Assembly (NCBI RefSeq): GCF_009720385.1 | Contig: NZ_WARX01000001.1 | Coordinates: forward strand, 992,001 to 1,056,000 | DNA from: Catellatospora vulcania | GTDB lineage: Bacteria > Actinomycetota > Actinomycetes > Mycobacteriales > Micromonosporaceae | DNA length: 64,000 nucleotides | Direction: 5' to 3' | Shown here: positions 41,556 through 48,342 of the stretch, piece by piece | Layout of the letters: the number at the start of each line of letters is the position of its first letter | How positions within the stretch are numbered: the first letter of the stretch is position 1 | The notes under the pieces: generated by a model | What the model was told of the DNA's origin: nothing | What the model saw: only the letters and a program-made list of their open reading frames with translations | The model's database searches: none | Position numbers and translations under genes: made by a program

Positions 41556-41585
41556 ACTATTCACCGAGTGAATAGTGTGCGTCAA
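41556..41585 (-). promoter_or_regulatory. PadR operator and promoter
   Basis: ACTATTCAC-CGA-GTGAATAGT (41556-41576) is a perfect inverted repeat. On the minus strand TTGACG (41580-41585) and AATAGT (41556-41561) are 18 bases apart and bracket it, eight bases from the ATG. Confidence 0.65.
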
Positions 41586-41794
41586 GAGGGCCGCCGAGCA
41601 GAATCGGCGGGCCTGTATCCGGCACGCCCGCCCACGGCGAGATCGCGGACGTGCGTGCCGGGTTCACCGACGAGCGCATTCCGGCGACCGGCGACCGCTG
41701 ACGGAACGGGCAGCGGCGCTGGTGGACACCGCCGCCGCCCGAGTCCACGCAGGTCGCAAAGGTCGTCGTGGCAGGCCCGCGGCCCGGGTTCAGC

Positions 41795-41800
41795 TAGGCT
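41795..41800 (+). promoter_or_regulatory. Candidate -10 box, leaderless start
   Basis: TAGGCT, seven bases before the GTG at 41808. Confidence 0.35.
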
Positions 41801-41807
41801 GCGCTGC

Positions 41808-42614
41808 GTGTACACCGTGCGGCAGGCGGGCGTGGACGATCTTCCGGGGGTACGCGCGGTCGCGCGGCGCTTCGGCAACCTCGGCGGCTGGCCGCAGCGC
41901 CCCGACTACCTGGACCGCGAACTGGCCAACGGCCGCCTGCTGGCGGGATTCGCCGGTGACGACGTGACGGGCTTCGGGGCGACCTTCGTCCGCGGTGGCC
42001 TGCTCCACCTGGCGGACCTGTTCGTGCTGCCCGAACACCAGTCCTCGGGCCTGGGCCGGGCACTGCTGTCGGCGCTGCTGCCACGGGACGCGCCCCGGGT
42101 CACCTTCGCCTCGTCGGACCCGCGGGCGCTCGCGCTCTACGTCCGCCAGGGCATGCGTCCGGTGACCCCGCTGATGTACCTGCGCGGCCCGCTCGCCGCG
42201 CTGCCCGATCCTGGACTGCGGCCCGCCGACGCGTCCGTCGAGGAGATCGCCGACCTCGACGCGGACGCCTCCGGCGGCCGGCGCACGGCCGACCTCGCCT
42301 GGTATGCCGGACTGCCCGGGGTGAGCGCGCACCGGGTCGGCGACGGCTACGCGATGGTGCGGGAGACGGCGGGCGGGCTGCTCGTCGGGCCGGCCGGTGG
42401 GCGCACCACCCGGGCCTGCGCGGACGCGGTGCTGGCCGTGCTGGCCCGGTTTCGCTCGGCGGGAACCGCGAGACTCTGCGTGCTCGGCCCGAACCCGCTG
42501 CTGCCATTGCTGCTGGAGGCCCGGTTCACCATCGCCGACCTGGACCAGTTCCTGTCCAGCGGCGGCGACCCGGTGGCCCTGGACCGCTACCTGCCCCACC
42601 CCGACCTCGGCTAG
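41808..42614 (+). CDS. GNAT-family acetyltransferase, extended form
   Basis: A 268-residue protein. An N-terminal GNAT fold (residues 1-125: YTVRQAGVDDLPGVRAVARR, LADLFVLPEHQSSGLGRALL, VTFASSDPRALALYVRQGM) is followed by about 140 residues that look like a second, degenerate GNAT half (VLGPNPLLPLLLEARFTIAD). Tandem GNAT proteins of this size occur in actinobacteria. The GTG at 41808 is chosen because TAGGCT precedes it and the domain starts there. The acceptor is unknown. Confidence 0.8.
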   Translation: MYTVRQAGVDDLPGVRAVARRFGNLGGWPQRPDYLDRELANGRLLAGFAGDDVTGFGATFVRGGLLHLADLFVLPEHQSSGLGRALLSALLPRDAPRVTFASSDPRALALYVRQGMRPVTPLMYLRGPLAALPDPGLRPADASVEEIADLDADASGGRRTADLAWYAGLPGVSAHRVGDGYAMVRETAGGLLVGPAGGRTTRACADAVLAVLARFRSAGTARLCVLGPNPLLPLLLEARFTIADLDQFLSSGGDPVALDRYLPHPDLG

Positions 42615-42784
42615 CCGGGCCGCGCGGCTCCCGGTCCGGGCCGGTCCGGGACCCTTCTCCGGTGCCGGGCGAGGTGGCGATTCCACCCTCGGCAATGCTC
42701 AGAGATCAGGCAGGCGGTCCACCGTCCACTTGACACCGGCGCATCGTGTTGGGGAGCGTTGCAGCAGGTCCTGGGGAGGAAATC

Positions 42785-43246
42785 ATGCTGTTCCTGCTGT
42801 TCGGCACCGGGCTCACCGTCTGGGGCCTGTCGACCGACAACGGCACGCTGACCACGATCGGCTGGATCGCCTGGGGCGTCGGCATCATCGTGATCTGGAT
42901 GCGCTCGGCCGGCCGGTTCGGCCTGCGCGCGATCATGACCCGGCGCATGCTGCGGGACATGGACCTCATGCGGGCCGCCGCGGAGAAGGGCGACCCGGTC
43001 GCGATGCGGGCCCTGGGCAGCATGCTCAAGGTGACCGGCGACTGGGACGGCGCCGAGCACTGGCTGAGCCGCTCCGCCTGGGCCGGCGACCGGGAGGCGA
43101 TGTTCGACATGGGCCGCCTCGCCGACCAGCGCAACGGGCTCGAAGCCGCCGAGCAGTGGTTCCGCATGGCCTCCGAGGCGGGCCACCCGGTCGCCCGCAT
43201 GATGTTCGTCGAAGGCGGCCTCTTCAACCGCGACGGCACCTCCTGA
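42785..43246 (+). CDS. Membrane-anchored Sel1/TPR-repeat protein
   Basis: A 153-residue protein. Two short membrane helices at the N terminus (LFLLFGTGLTVWGLSTDNG, GWIAWGVGIIVIWMRSAG) precede Sel1-like repeats of about 36 residues: MRAAAEKGDPVAMRALGSML, LSRSAWAGDREAMFDMGRLA, FRMASEAGHPVARMMFVEGG. Sel1 repeats mediate protein contacts, here on the cytoplasmic face. The ATG follows GGGGAGG. No partner is evident. Confidence 0.78.
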   Translation: MLFLLFGTGLTVWGLSTDNGTLTTIGWIAWGVGIIVIWMRSAGRFGLRAIMTRRMLRDMDLMRAAAEKGDPVAMRALGSMLKVTGDWDGAEHWLSRSAWAGDREAMFDMGRLADQRNGLEAAEQWFRMASEAGHPVARMMFVEGGLFNRDGTS

Positions 43247-43272
43247 CCGGAGGGCCCTTCACCGACGGCGCT

Positions 43273-43331
43273 GCAGGTTCGGGGAAGTGCCGCCATGCCG
43301 CTCGTCATGCCTGCAGTTCCCCCGAAACTGC
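43273..43331. repeat. Intergenic inverted repeat, GTTTCGGGG family, copy 2
   Basis: Arms 43273-43290 (GCAGGTTCGGGGAAGTGC) and 43313-43331 pair imperfectly and share GTTTCGGGGGAACTGC with the repeat at 11827-11890. It lies 21 bases after the SDR stop. Confidence 0.6.
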
Positions 43332-43352
43332 GGCTCGGCGACCGGGGTCGGG

Positions 43353-44036
43353 TCAGACGTCCAGGTTGGAGTTGCGGACGGCTTTGGCGGCGTCGGAGCA
43401 GAGGTAGGCGATCGTGTCGGCGATGTCCGCCGGGGCGGTCCAGCCCTTGCGGTCGGAGTCGGGCATGTCGGCGCGGTTGGCCGGGGTGTCGATGACGCCG
43501 GGGGAGATCGTGTTCACGCGGACGCCGTCCTTGGCGTACTCGGCGTGCAGCGCGCCTGCCAGGCCCAGCACCGCGGTCTTCGCGGTCAGGTAACCGGCCG
43601 CGCCGCTGAACGGCTTGCGCACGGCCTGGCTCGACACCAGCACCACCGCGCCGCCGCCCGCCACCACCAGGTGCGGCAGCGTCGCCTGGCTGACCAGGTA
43701 CGCCGGGCGCAGGTTCAGCCGCAGTTGCTGCTCGAACTCCTCGACGGGCGTCTCGTGCACCCGCCCGCCCATCGCGAACCCGCCTACGAGGTTCACCACG
43801 GCCCGCAGCGGCCGGTCGGGGTCGGCGGCGGCCTGCGCCGCGCACGCGCCGACCGCGGCCGCGTCGGTCAGATCCGCCTGCACCAGGACCAGCCCCTTGG
43901 CGCCCGCGGGCAGCCGGGACAGCTCGCTCTCCGACCACCACGGCACCACCACCCGCCAGCCCCGGTCCAGCAGCGTCGTCGTGACCGCCGCGCCCAGGCC
44001 GCCCGTGCCTCCGGTGACCAGTGCCGTGCCGCCCAT
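43353..44036 (-). CDS. Short-chain dehydrogenase/reductase
   Basis: A 227-residue Rossmann-fold enzyme: TALVTGGTGGLGAAV (cofactor motif TGxxxGxG), NLVGGFAMGG, catalytic serine in VVLVSSQAVRK and YxxxK in AAGYLTAKTAVLGL, then INTISPGVIDTPAN-type VNTISPGVIDTPANR. The substrate is unknown. The ATG follows GAGAGGG. The marR-like unit upstream is separated by a hairpin element. Confidence 0.9.
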   Translation of the reverse strand: MGGTALVTGGTGGLGAAVTTTLLDRGWRVVVPWWSESELSRLPAGAKGLVLVQADLTDAAAVGACAAQAAADPDRPLRAVVNLVGGFAMGGRVHETPVEEFEQQLRLNLRPAYLVSQATLPHLVVAGGGAVVLVSSQAVRKPFSGAAGYLTAKTAVLGLAGALHAEYAKDGVRVNTISPGVIDTPANRADMPDSDRKGWTAPADIADTIAYLCSDAAKAVRNSNLDV

Positions 44037-44105
44037 AATCGCCCTCTCGCCGTCCGCCGCGCCCCAGGCGCGCGCCGCGCTCCAGGTTAGATCACGCCAG
44101 ACGAA

Positions 44106-44152
44106 GGAAGGGCGCCTTCTTGTCGATATTCGTAGCGCAAGGGCGCCTTCCC
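44106..44152. repeat. Dispersed hairpin element, copy 4, diverged
   Basis: GGAAGGGCGCCTTC (44106-44119) and AAGGGCGCCTTC (44139-44150) flank a changed centre. Here, too, the arm cores run in the same direction, with GCG replacing GCA. It lies about 10 bases after the marR-like stop. Confidence 0.7.
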
Positions 44153-44161
44153 CACCTGTGG

Positions 44162-44623
44162 TCAGGAAGTGGCGGTCAGGTGGCTGACGACGCGGTGGGT
44201 GAGGGCGTCGAGGGCGGCGATCTCCTCGTCGGTGAGCAGGTCGATCATGTGGCGCCGTACGGAGTCGACGTGGTGCGGGGCCGCGTCCTCGATGGCCCGG
44301 AGGCCGGCCTCGGTGAGCACGATCAGCGAGCCGCGGGCGTCGCCGGCGCACTCCTCCCGGTCGACCAGCCCGCGCTGCTGCATGCGGGTGAGGTGATGGG
44401 ACAGCCGGCTCTTGGACCACAGCATGGTCGTGGCCAGCTCGGTGAGCCGCAGCCGGTGCGGTGAGGCCTCCGACAGGTTGGACAGCACGTCGTAGTCGGC
44501 GTCGGACAGCCCGCTGTCGGCGGCCAGGTCACGGGTGATCTGCAGGTCGAGCAGGGCGCGCATGCGCCGGTAGCCGCGCCAGGCGCGGGCCTGCTTCTCG
44601 TCGAGCCAGCGGGGTTCGGTCAC
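44162..44623 (-). CDS. MarR-family regulator
   Basis: A 153-residue protein with the MarR winged helix: DYDVLSNLSEASPHRLRLTE, LATTMLWSKSRLSHHLTRMQ, RGLVDREECAGDARGSLIVL, and helical ends. The GTG at 44623 is chosen because TATGGT lies six bases upstream, with TTGGTG 17 bases further, so the mRNA is probably leaderless. A perfect 21-bp inverted repeat overlaps this promoter and that of the divergent reductase. Confidence 0.88.
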   Translation of the reverse strand: MTEPRWLDEKQARAWRGYRRMRALLDLQITRDLAADSGLSDADYDVLSNLSEASPHRLRLTELATTMLWSKSRLSHHLTRMQQRGLVDREECAGDARGSLIVLTEAGLRAIEDAAPHHVDSVRRHMIDLLTDEEIAALDALTHRVVSHLTATS

Positions 44624-44629
44624 CAGGTC

Positions 44630-44691
44630 ACCATACCCGCTTGTTGACACGTCACCAACGCTGTGGCTAGGTTGGTGACACGTCAACAAGC
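44630..44691. promoter_or_regulatory. MarR operator, perfect 21-bp inverted repeat, with two promoters
   Basis: Arms 44639-44659 and 44671-44691 are perfectly complementary, with the core TTGACACGTCACCAA; the loop is 11 bases. Rightward promoter: TTGACA 44644-44649 and TAGGTT 44668-44673. Leftward promoter: TTGGTG 44653-44658 and TATGGT 44630-44635 (minus strand). Confidence 0.75.
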
Positions 44692-44709
44692 ACCCGCTAG
44701 GAGCCCGAC

Positions 44710-45285
44710 ATGCCCCGCCTCAACGTCGTCGTCGCCTCGACCCGCCCCGGCCGTATCGGCCACGTCATCGGCGACTGGTTCGCCGGCGCCGCCGCCGCCC
44801 ACGGCGGGTTCGACGTGCACGTGGTCGACCTCGCCGAACTGAACCTGCCGTTCCACGACGAGCCCGGCCAGCCCGTCGACGGCGGGCCGTACGCCCACGA
44901 GCACACCCGGCGCTGGAGCGAGACCACCGACGCCGCCGACGCGTTCGTGTTCGTGATGCCGGAGTACAACCGCGGCTACAGCGCGCCCTTGAAGAACGCC
45001 CTCGACTACCTCTACCGCGAGTGGCACCACAAACCCGCCGGCTTCGTCAGCTACGGCATGTCCTCGGCCGGCGTACGGGCGGTCGAGCAGCTCAAGCCGG
45101 TGCTCGGCGCGCTGCGCATGGTGCCGCTGGCCGAGTCGGTCAACATCCACCTCCGCCAGGCCGTCGACGCCGACGGCACACTCGTGCCGACTACGGCCAT
45201 GTCGGCCGCCGCCCGGGGCATGCTTGACGAGTTGCGGCTGATGGCCGACCTGATGGCGGCCGCCCGGGTGGAGGTGCCGGCATGA
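44710..45285 (+). CDS. NADPH-dependent FMN reductase family protein
   Basis: A 191-residue flavodoxin-fold enzyme: VVVASTRPGRIGHVIGDWF, FVFVMPEYNRGYSAPLKNAL, LDYLYREWHHKPAGFVSYGM. The family reduces FMN or quinones with NADPH. AGGAG is at 44699-44703 before the ATG. It is divergent from the MarR gene and its stop overlaps the next start (ATGA). MarR control of a quinone/flavin reductase fits a response to redox-active or aromatic compounds. Confidence 0.9.
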   Translation: MPRLNVVVASTRPGRIGHVIGDWFAGAAAAHGGFDVHVVDLAELNLPFHDEPGQPVDGGPYAHEHTRRWSETTDAADAFVFVMPEYNRGYSAPLKNALDYLYREWHHKPAGFVSYGMSSAGVRAVEQLKPVLGALRMVPLAESVNIHLRQAVDADGTLVPTTAMSAAARGMLDELRLMADLMAAARVEVPA

Positions 45286-45701
45286 GTGAGCAGGACCGGT
45301 TGTGGCAGGTCATCGGGCGTACCGGGCGGGGCGTCCTGGCCACGGTCAAGCGCGACGGGCGGCCCCAGCTGTCCAACGTCGATTACCTGGCCGGCGACGG
45401 GGTGATCCGCTTCTCCAGCACGGCCGACCGCGCCAAGGTGCGCAACCTGCGCCGCGACCCCAGAGCCAGCTTCTACGTGACCACCCCCGGCGGCGGGACG
45501 TACGCCGTGGCCGAGGGCGTCGCCGAGCTGTCCGCCACCGCGGCCGACCCGCACGACGAGGCCGTCGAGGAGCTGGTGCGGCTCTACCGGGACATCCGCG
45601 GCGAGCACCCGGACTGGGACGAGTACCGCGCCGCCATGGTCGCCGACGCCCGCCTCACCGTCCGCATCCACGTCACCCGCCTCTATGGCTGGCTCGGCTG
45701 A
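45282..45701 (+). CDS. PPOX-class F420/FMN-dependent enzyme
   Basis: A 139-residue split-barrel protein of the pyridoxamine-phosphate-oxidase superfamily: GRGVLATVKRDGRPQLSNVD, RFSSTADRAKVRNLRRDPRA, YAVAEGVAELSATAADPHDE and DARLTVRIHVTRLYGW. This matches actinobacterial enzymes annotated as F420-dependent. The cofactor is inferred from the family. It is coupled to the FMN reductase gene by an ATGA overlap. Confidence 0.88.
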   Translation: MSEQDRLWQVIGRTGRGVLATVKRDGRPQLSNVDYLAGDGVIRFSSTADRAKVRNLRRDPRASFYVTTPGGGTYAVAEGVAELSATAADPHDEAVEELVRLYRDIRGEHPDWDEYRAAMVADARLTVRIHVTRLYGWLG

Positions 45702-45729
45702 CTCCCCCCACCCCGGCCCCACCGTCGAC

Positions 45730-45796
45730 CATAGACGTTGGCCTATTACATCGAGAATTTTGAGATCAAACTCGATGTAATAGGCCAACGTCTATG
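45730..45796. repeat. Perfect 26-bp inverted repeat
   Basis: The arms 45730-45755 and 45771-45796 are perfectly complementary (26 of 26) around the AT-rich loop AATTTTGAGATCAAA. It begins 28 bases after the PPOX stop and has a lower GC content than the region around it. No second copy is seen in the window. Confidence 0.85.
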
Positions 45797-45873
45797 AAAA
45801 TCGGGACGGGTGGCGTCCCGGGACGGCGGCGGATCGGCGGGCGGGGCCGGGCGGGGCGTGCGAGGCTGGGGGT

Positions 45874-46119
45874 ATGGACGAGAAGCAGATCTTCGAGCGG
45901 ATCGACTCCCTGGTCGCCGAGGAGCACGACCTGCGGACCAGGCGCGTGCAGGGCGCGATCGACCCCGAGACCGAGTCCGCCCGGCTCCAGTCGCTGGAGG
46001 AGACCCTCGACCAGTGCTGGGACCTGCTGCGCCGCCGCCGCGCGCTCAAGGACGCGGGGGAGAACCCCGACGACGCGAAGCCCGGCGACGTCAAGCAGGT
46101 CGAGGGCTACCTGCAGTAG
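45874..46119 (+). CDS. DUF2630-family small protein
   Basis: An 81-residue protein made of two antiparallel helices: MDEKQIFERIDSLVAEEHDL, LQSLEETLDQCWDLLRRRRA and the conserved end VKQVEGYLQ. The whole sequence matches the actinobacterial DUF2630 family, whose function is unknown. It stands alone between a long inverted repeat and a strong terminator. Confidence 0.85.
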   Translation: MDEKQIFERIDSLVAEEHDLRTRRVQGAIDPETESARLQSLEETLDQCWDLLRRRRALKDAGENPDDAKPGDVKQVEGYLQ

Positions 46120-46128
46120 AGACGAAGT

Positions 46129-46163
46129 AAGGGTGGGCGCGGGGGACCTCCGCGCCCACCCTT
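46129..46163. terminator. Convergent terminator, 14-bp perfect stem
   Basis: AAGGGTGGGCGCGG (46129-46142) pairs with 46150-46163 around loop GGGACCT, between convergent stops at 46119 and 46211. Confidence 0.82.
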
Positions 46164-46210
46164 GGCCGTGCCCGGCCGCCGCGTACGATGCCCGCGACGG
46201 CCCGCACGGC

Positions 46211-47854
46211 TCAGGCGACGGCCACCGGCTCCCCTTCGGAGGCGGTGTCGCGCCGGGGCGAGTCCTCGTCGACGAAGTAGTCGTCTTGTTCGGTCGCGTC
46301 GGGCCCGTCGGTGACCTTCCCGGCCCGCAGCACCAGCGTCGCGAGCACCGCGATGACCAGGTTGACCAGCACCGCCACGAAGCCGACGTAGATCGTCGCC
46401 TTGGTGTCGAAGCCGAGCTTCTCCAGCGGGAACGCCGAGCCGGCGAAGTGCATCCGCCCGGTCGCCGGGTTGGCGATCTGGTAGAGCATCCACATGCCCA
46501 GGCCCATGCCGGCCGCCCAGCCCGCGATCAGCGCGCCCTTGTGGAACCAACGGGTGAACAGGCCCAGCGCCACCGAGGGCAGCGTCTGCAGGATGATCAC
46601 ACCGCCGATGAGCTGCAGGTCGATGGAGAACTGCGGGTCGAGCAGCACGATGCACAGCAGCGCGCCGACCTTGACCACCAGCGAGGCGACCTTGCTGACC
46701 TTGGCCTCCTGGGCGGGGCTGGCCTCGCGGTTGAGGTACTCCTTGTAGATGTTGCGGGTGAACAGGTTGGCCGCGGCGATCGACATGATCGCGGCGGGGA
46801 CCAGCGCGCCGATGCCGATCGCGGCGAATGCGACGCCCGCGAACCAGTCCGGGAACTGCTTGTCGAACAGCACCGGCACGATGGTGTTGGTGTCCACCGA
46901 GCCGGCCTTCGCCCCGGGCAGCGGCTTGACGCCGGCGGCGATCGCGGCGAAGCCGAGCATCGCGAGCAGGCCCAGCAGCAGCGAGTACGCGGGCAGCGCG
47001 GACATGTTCCGCTTGATCACGTCGCGGTTGCGGGAGGCGAGCACGCCGGTGACCGAGTGCGGGTAGAGGAACAGCGCCAGCGCCGAGCCGAACGCCAGCG
47101 TGATGTACTGCAGCTGGTTGTTGGCGTTGAGCAGCAGCCCGTCACCGGGCGCGGGGCTGGCGTCGAACTTGGCCTGCGCCGCGCCGAAGATCGCGCCCCA
47201 GCCGCCGAGCTGCGAGGGCAGCCAGAACACCGCGACCAGGATGACGATGTAGATCAGCGTGTCCTTGACGAACGCGATCAGCGCGGGCGCGCGCAGCCCG
47301 GACTGGTACGTGTACGCGGCGAGGATGGCGAACGCGATGATGATCGGAGCGTGCCTGGCCAGGGTGGACTCGCCGGTGACGCCCATCGTCTTGAGCACGG
47401 CCTCGATGCCGACGAGCTGCAGCGCGATGTAGGGCATCGTGGCGACGATGCCGGTGATCGCGACGAGCAGCGCCAGCGTCGGCGAGCCGAAGCGCACGCG
47501 GACGAAGTCGGCCGGGGTGACCAGGCCGTGCCGGTGCGACACCGACCACAGACGCACCAGGACCAGGAAGAACAGCGGGTAGATGATGATGGTGTACGGC
47601 ACCGCGAAGAAGCCCATCGCCCCGGCGCCGAAGACCAGCGCAGGCACGGCGACGAAGGTGTACGCGGTGTAGAGGTCGCCGCCGACGAGGAACCAGGTGA
47701 TCCACGAGCCGAAGTTGCGCCCGCCCAGGCCCCACTCGTCGAGGTGCTCCATGTTGTCCGGCCGCCGCCACTTGGCGGCCACGAAACCCAGCGCGCTGAC
47801 GCCGACGAACAGCACCGCGAAGACGATGATCTCGGTGAGATGGTCACGCCACAT
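46211..47854 (-). CDS. mctP: Sodium:solute symporter, MctP-like monocarboxylate transporter
   Basis: A 547-residue SSS-family protein with about 13 membrane helices. The N-terminal part carries EWGLGGRNFGSWITWFLVGG and YTAYTFVAVPALVFGAGAMG, and the core YPHSVTGVLASRNRDVIKRN and AAIGIGALVPAAIMSIAAAN. A charged cytoplasmic tail ends it. This matches MctP-type transporters for pyruvate, lactate and other monocarboxylates. A DUF3311 gene ends two bases before it, the standard partner of MctP in actinobacteria. Confidence 0.9.
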   Translation of the reverse strand: MWRDHLTEIIVFAVLFVGVSALGFVAAKWRRPDNMEHLDEWGLGGRNFGSWITWFLVGGDLYTAYTFVAVPALVFGAGAMGFFAVPYTIIIYPLFFLVLVRLWSVSHRHGLVTPADFVRVRFGSPTLALLVAITGIVATMPYIALQLVGIEAVLKTMGVTGESTLARHAPIIIAFAILAAYTYQSGLRAPALIAFVKDTLIYIVILVAVFWLPSQLGGWGAIFGAAQAKFDASPAPGDGLLLNANNQLQYITLAFGSALALFLYPHSVTGVLASRNRDVIKRNMSALPAYSLLLGLLAMLGFAAIAAGVKPLPGAKAGSVDTNTIVPVLFDKQFPDWFAGVAFAAIGIGALVPAAIMSIAAANLFTRNIYKEYLNREASPAQEAKVSKVASLVVKVGALLCIVLLDPQFSIDLQLIGGVIILQTLPSVALGLFTRWFHKGALIAGWAAGMGLGMWMLYQIANPATGRMHFAGSAFPLEKLGFDTKATIYVGFVAVLVNLVIAVLATLVLRAGKVTDGPDATEQDDYFVDEDSPRRDTASEGEPVAVA

Positions 47855-47856
47855 GG

Positions 47857-48123
47857 TCAGCCCTCCCCGTTGCTGCGGCTGGCAGGGATCCGGGGAACAC
47901 TGCTGCGGCGCTTGGTCGTCCGGTAGACCAGCGTCGTGGTGGAGACGCCGATCAGGATGTAGGCCAGCTGCTGCCAGTAGAAACGCGGGAAGCCCAGCAG
48001 GTCGGGACTGGACGAGTTGTAGAAGACGGTGATCAGCGGCAGCACGATCGGGATGATCAGCAGCCAGTTCCAGGGACTGTGATCGCGGTCGCCGGGTCGC
48101 CGGTCGGGTGCGGGTTCACCCAT
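47857..48123 (-). CDS. DUF3311 small membrane partner of MctP
   Basis: An 88-residue protein with two membrane helices (WNWLLIIPIVLPLITVFYN, FYWQQLAYILIGVSTTTLVY) and a basic tail. DUF3311 proteins are small subunits placed before SSS symporters. The ATG follows GAGGAGG. It is cotranscribed with the symporter gene. Confidence 0.88.
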   Translation of the reverse strand: MGEPAPDRRPGDRDHSPWNWLLIIPIVLPLITVFYNSSSPDLLGFPRFYWQQLAYILIGVSTTTLVYRTTKRRSSVPRIPASRSNGEG

Positions 48124-48330
48124 GGCACGTGCCTCCTCGCACGAAGGGACGGATCAACGGTGCGAGGGAGGATACGCAGCTCGGGCCGTCAGACTTGCCG
48201 TTCGTCGTCCCGACACGCGCCGAACGGCGGGTACCGTGCGCCGAACGGTTGACATCGTACGGCCGAAGGTCCCGGCGGATCTGGATCACACTCTGGTTCC
48301 CTGCGTGGGTTAAGCCACTGCACGTTTGGG

Positions 48331-48336
48331 TAGGGT
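48331..48336 (+). promoter_or_regulatory. Candidate -10 box, leaderless kinase mRNA
   Basis: TAGGGT is exactly six bases before the ATG at 48343, which has no Shine-Dalgarno sequence. Confidence 0.4.
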
Positions 48337-48342
48337 CCTCCA

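Noticed and set aside
45794-47926. 710-codon plus-strand reading frame
   Set aside because: It is antisense to the MctP symporter, whose membrane helices are clear; its own composition is Arg/Asp/Gly-rich noise.
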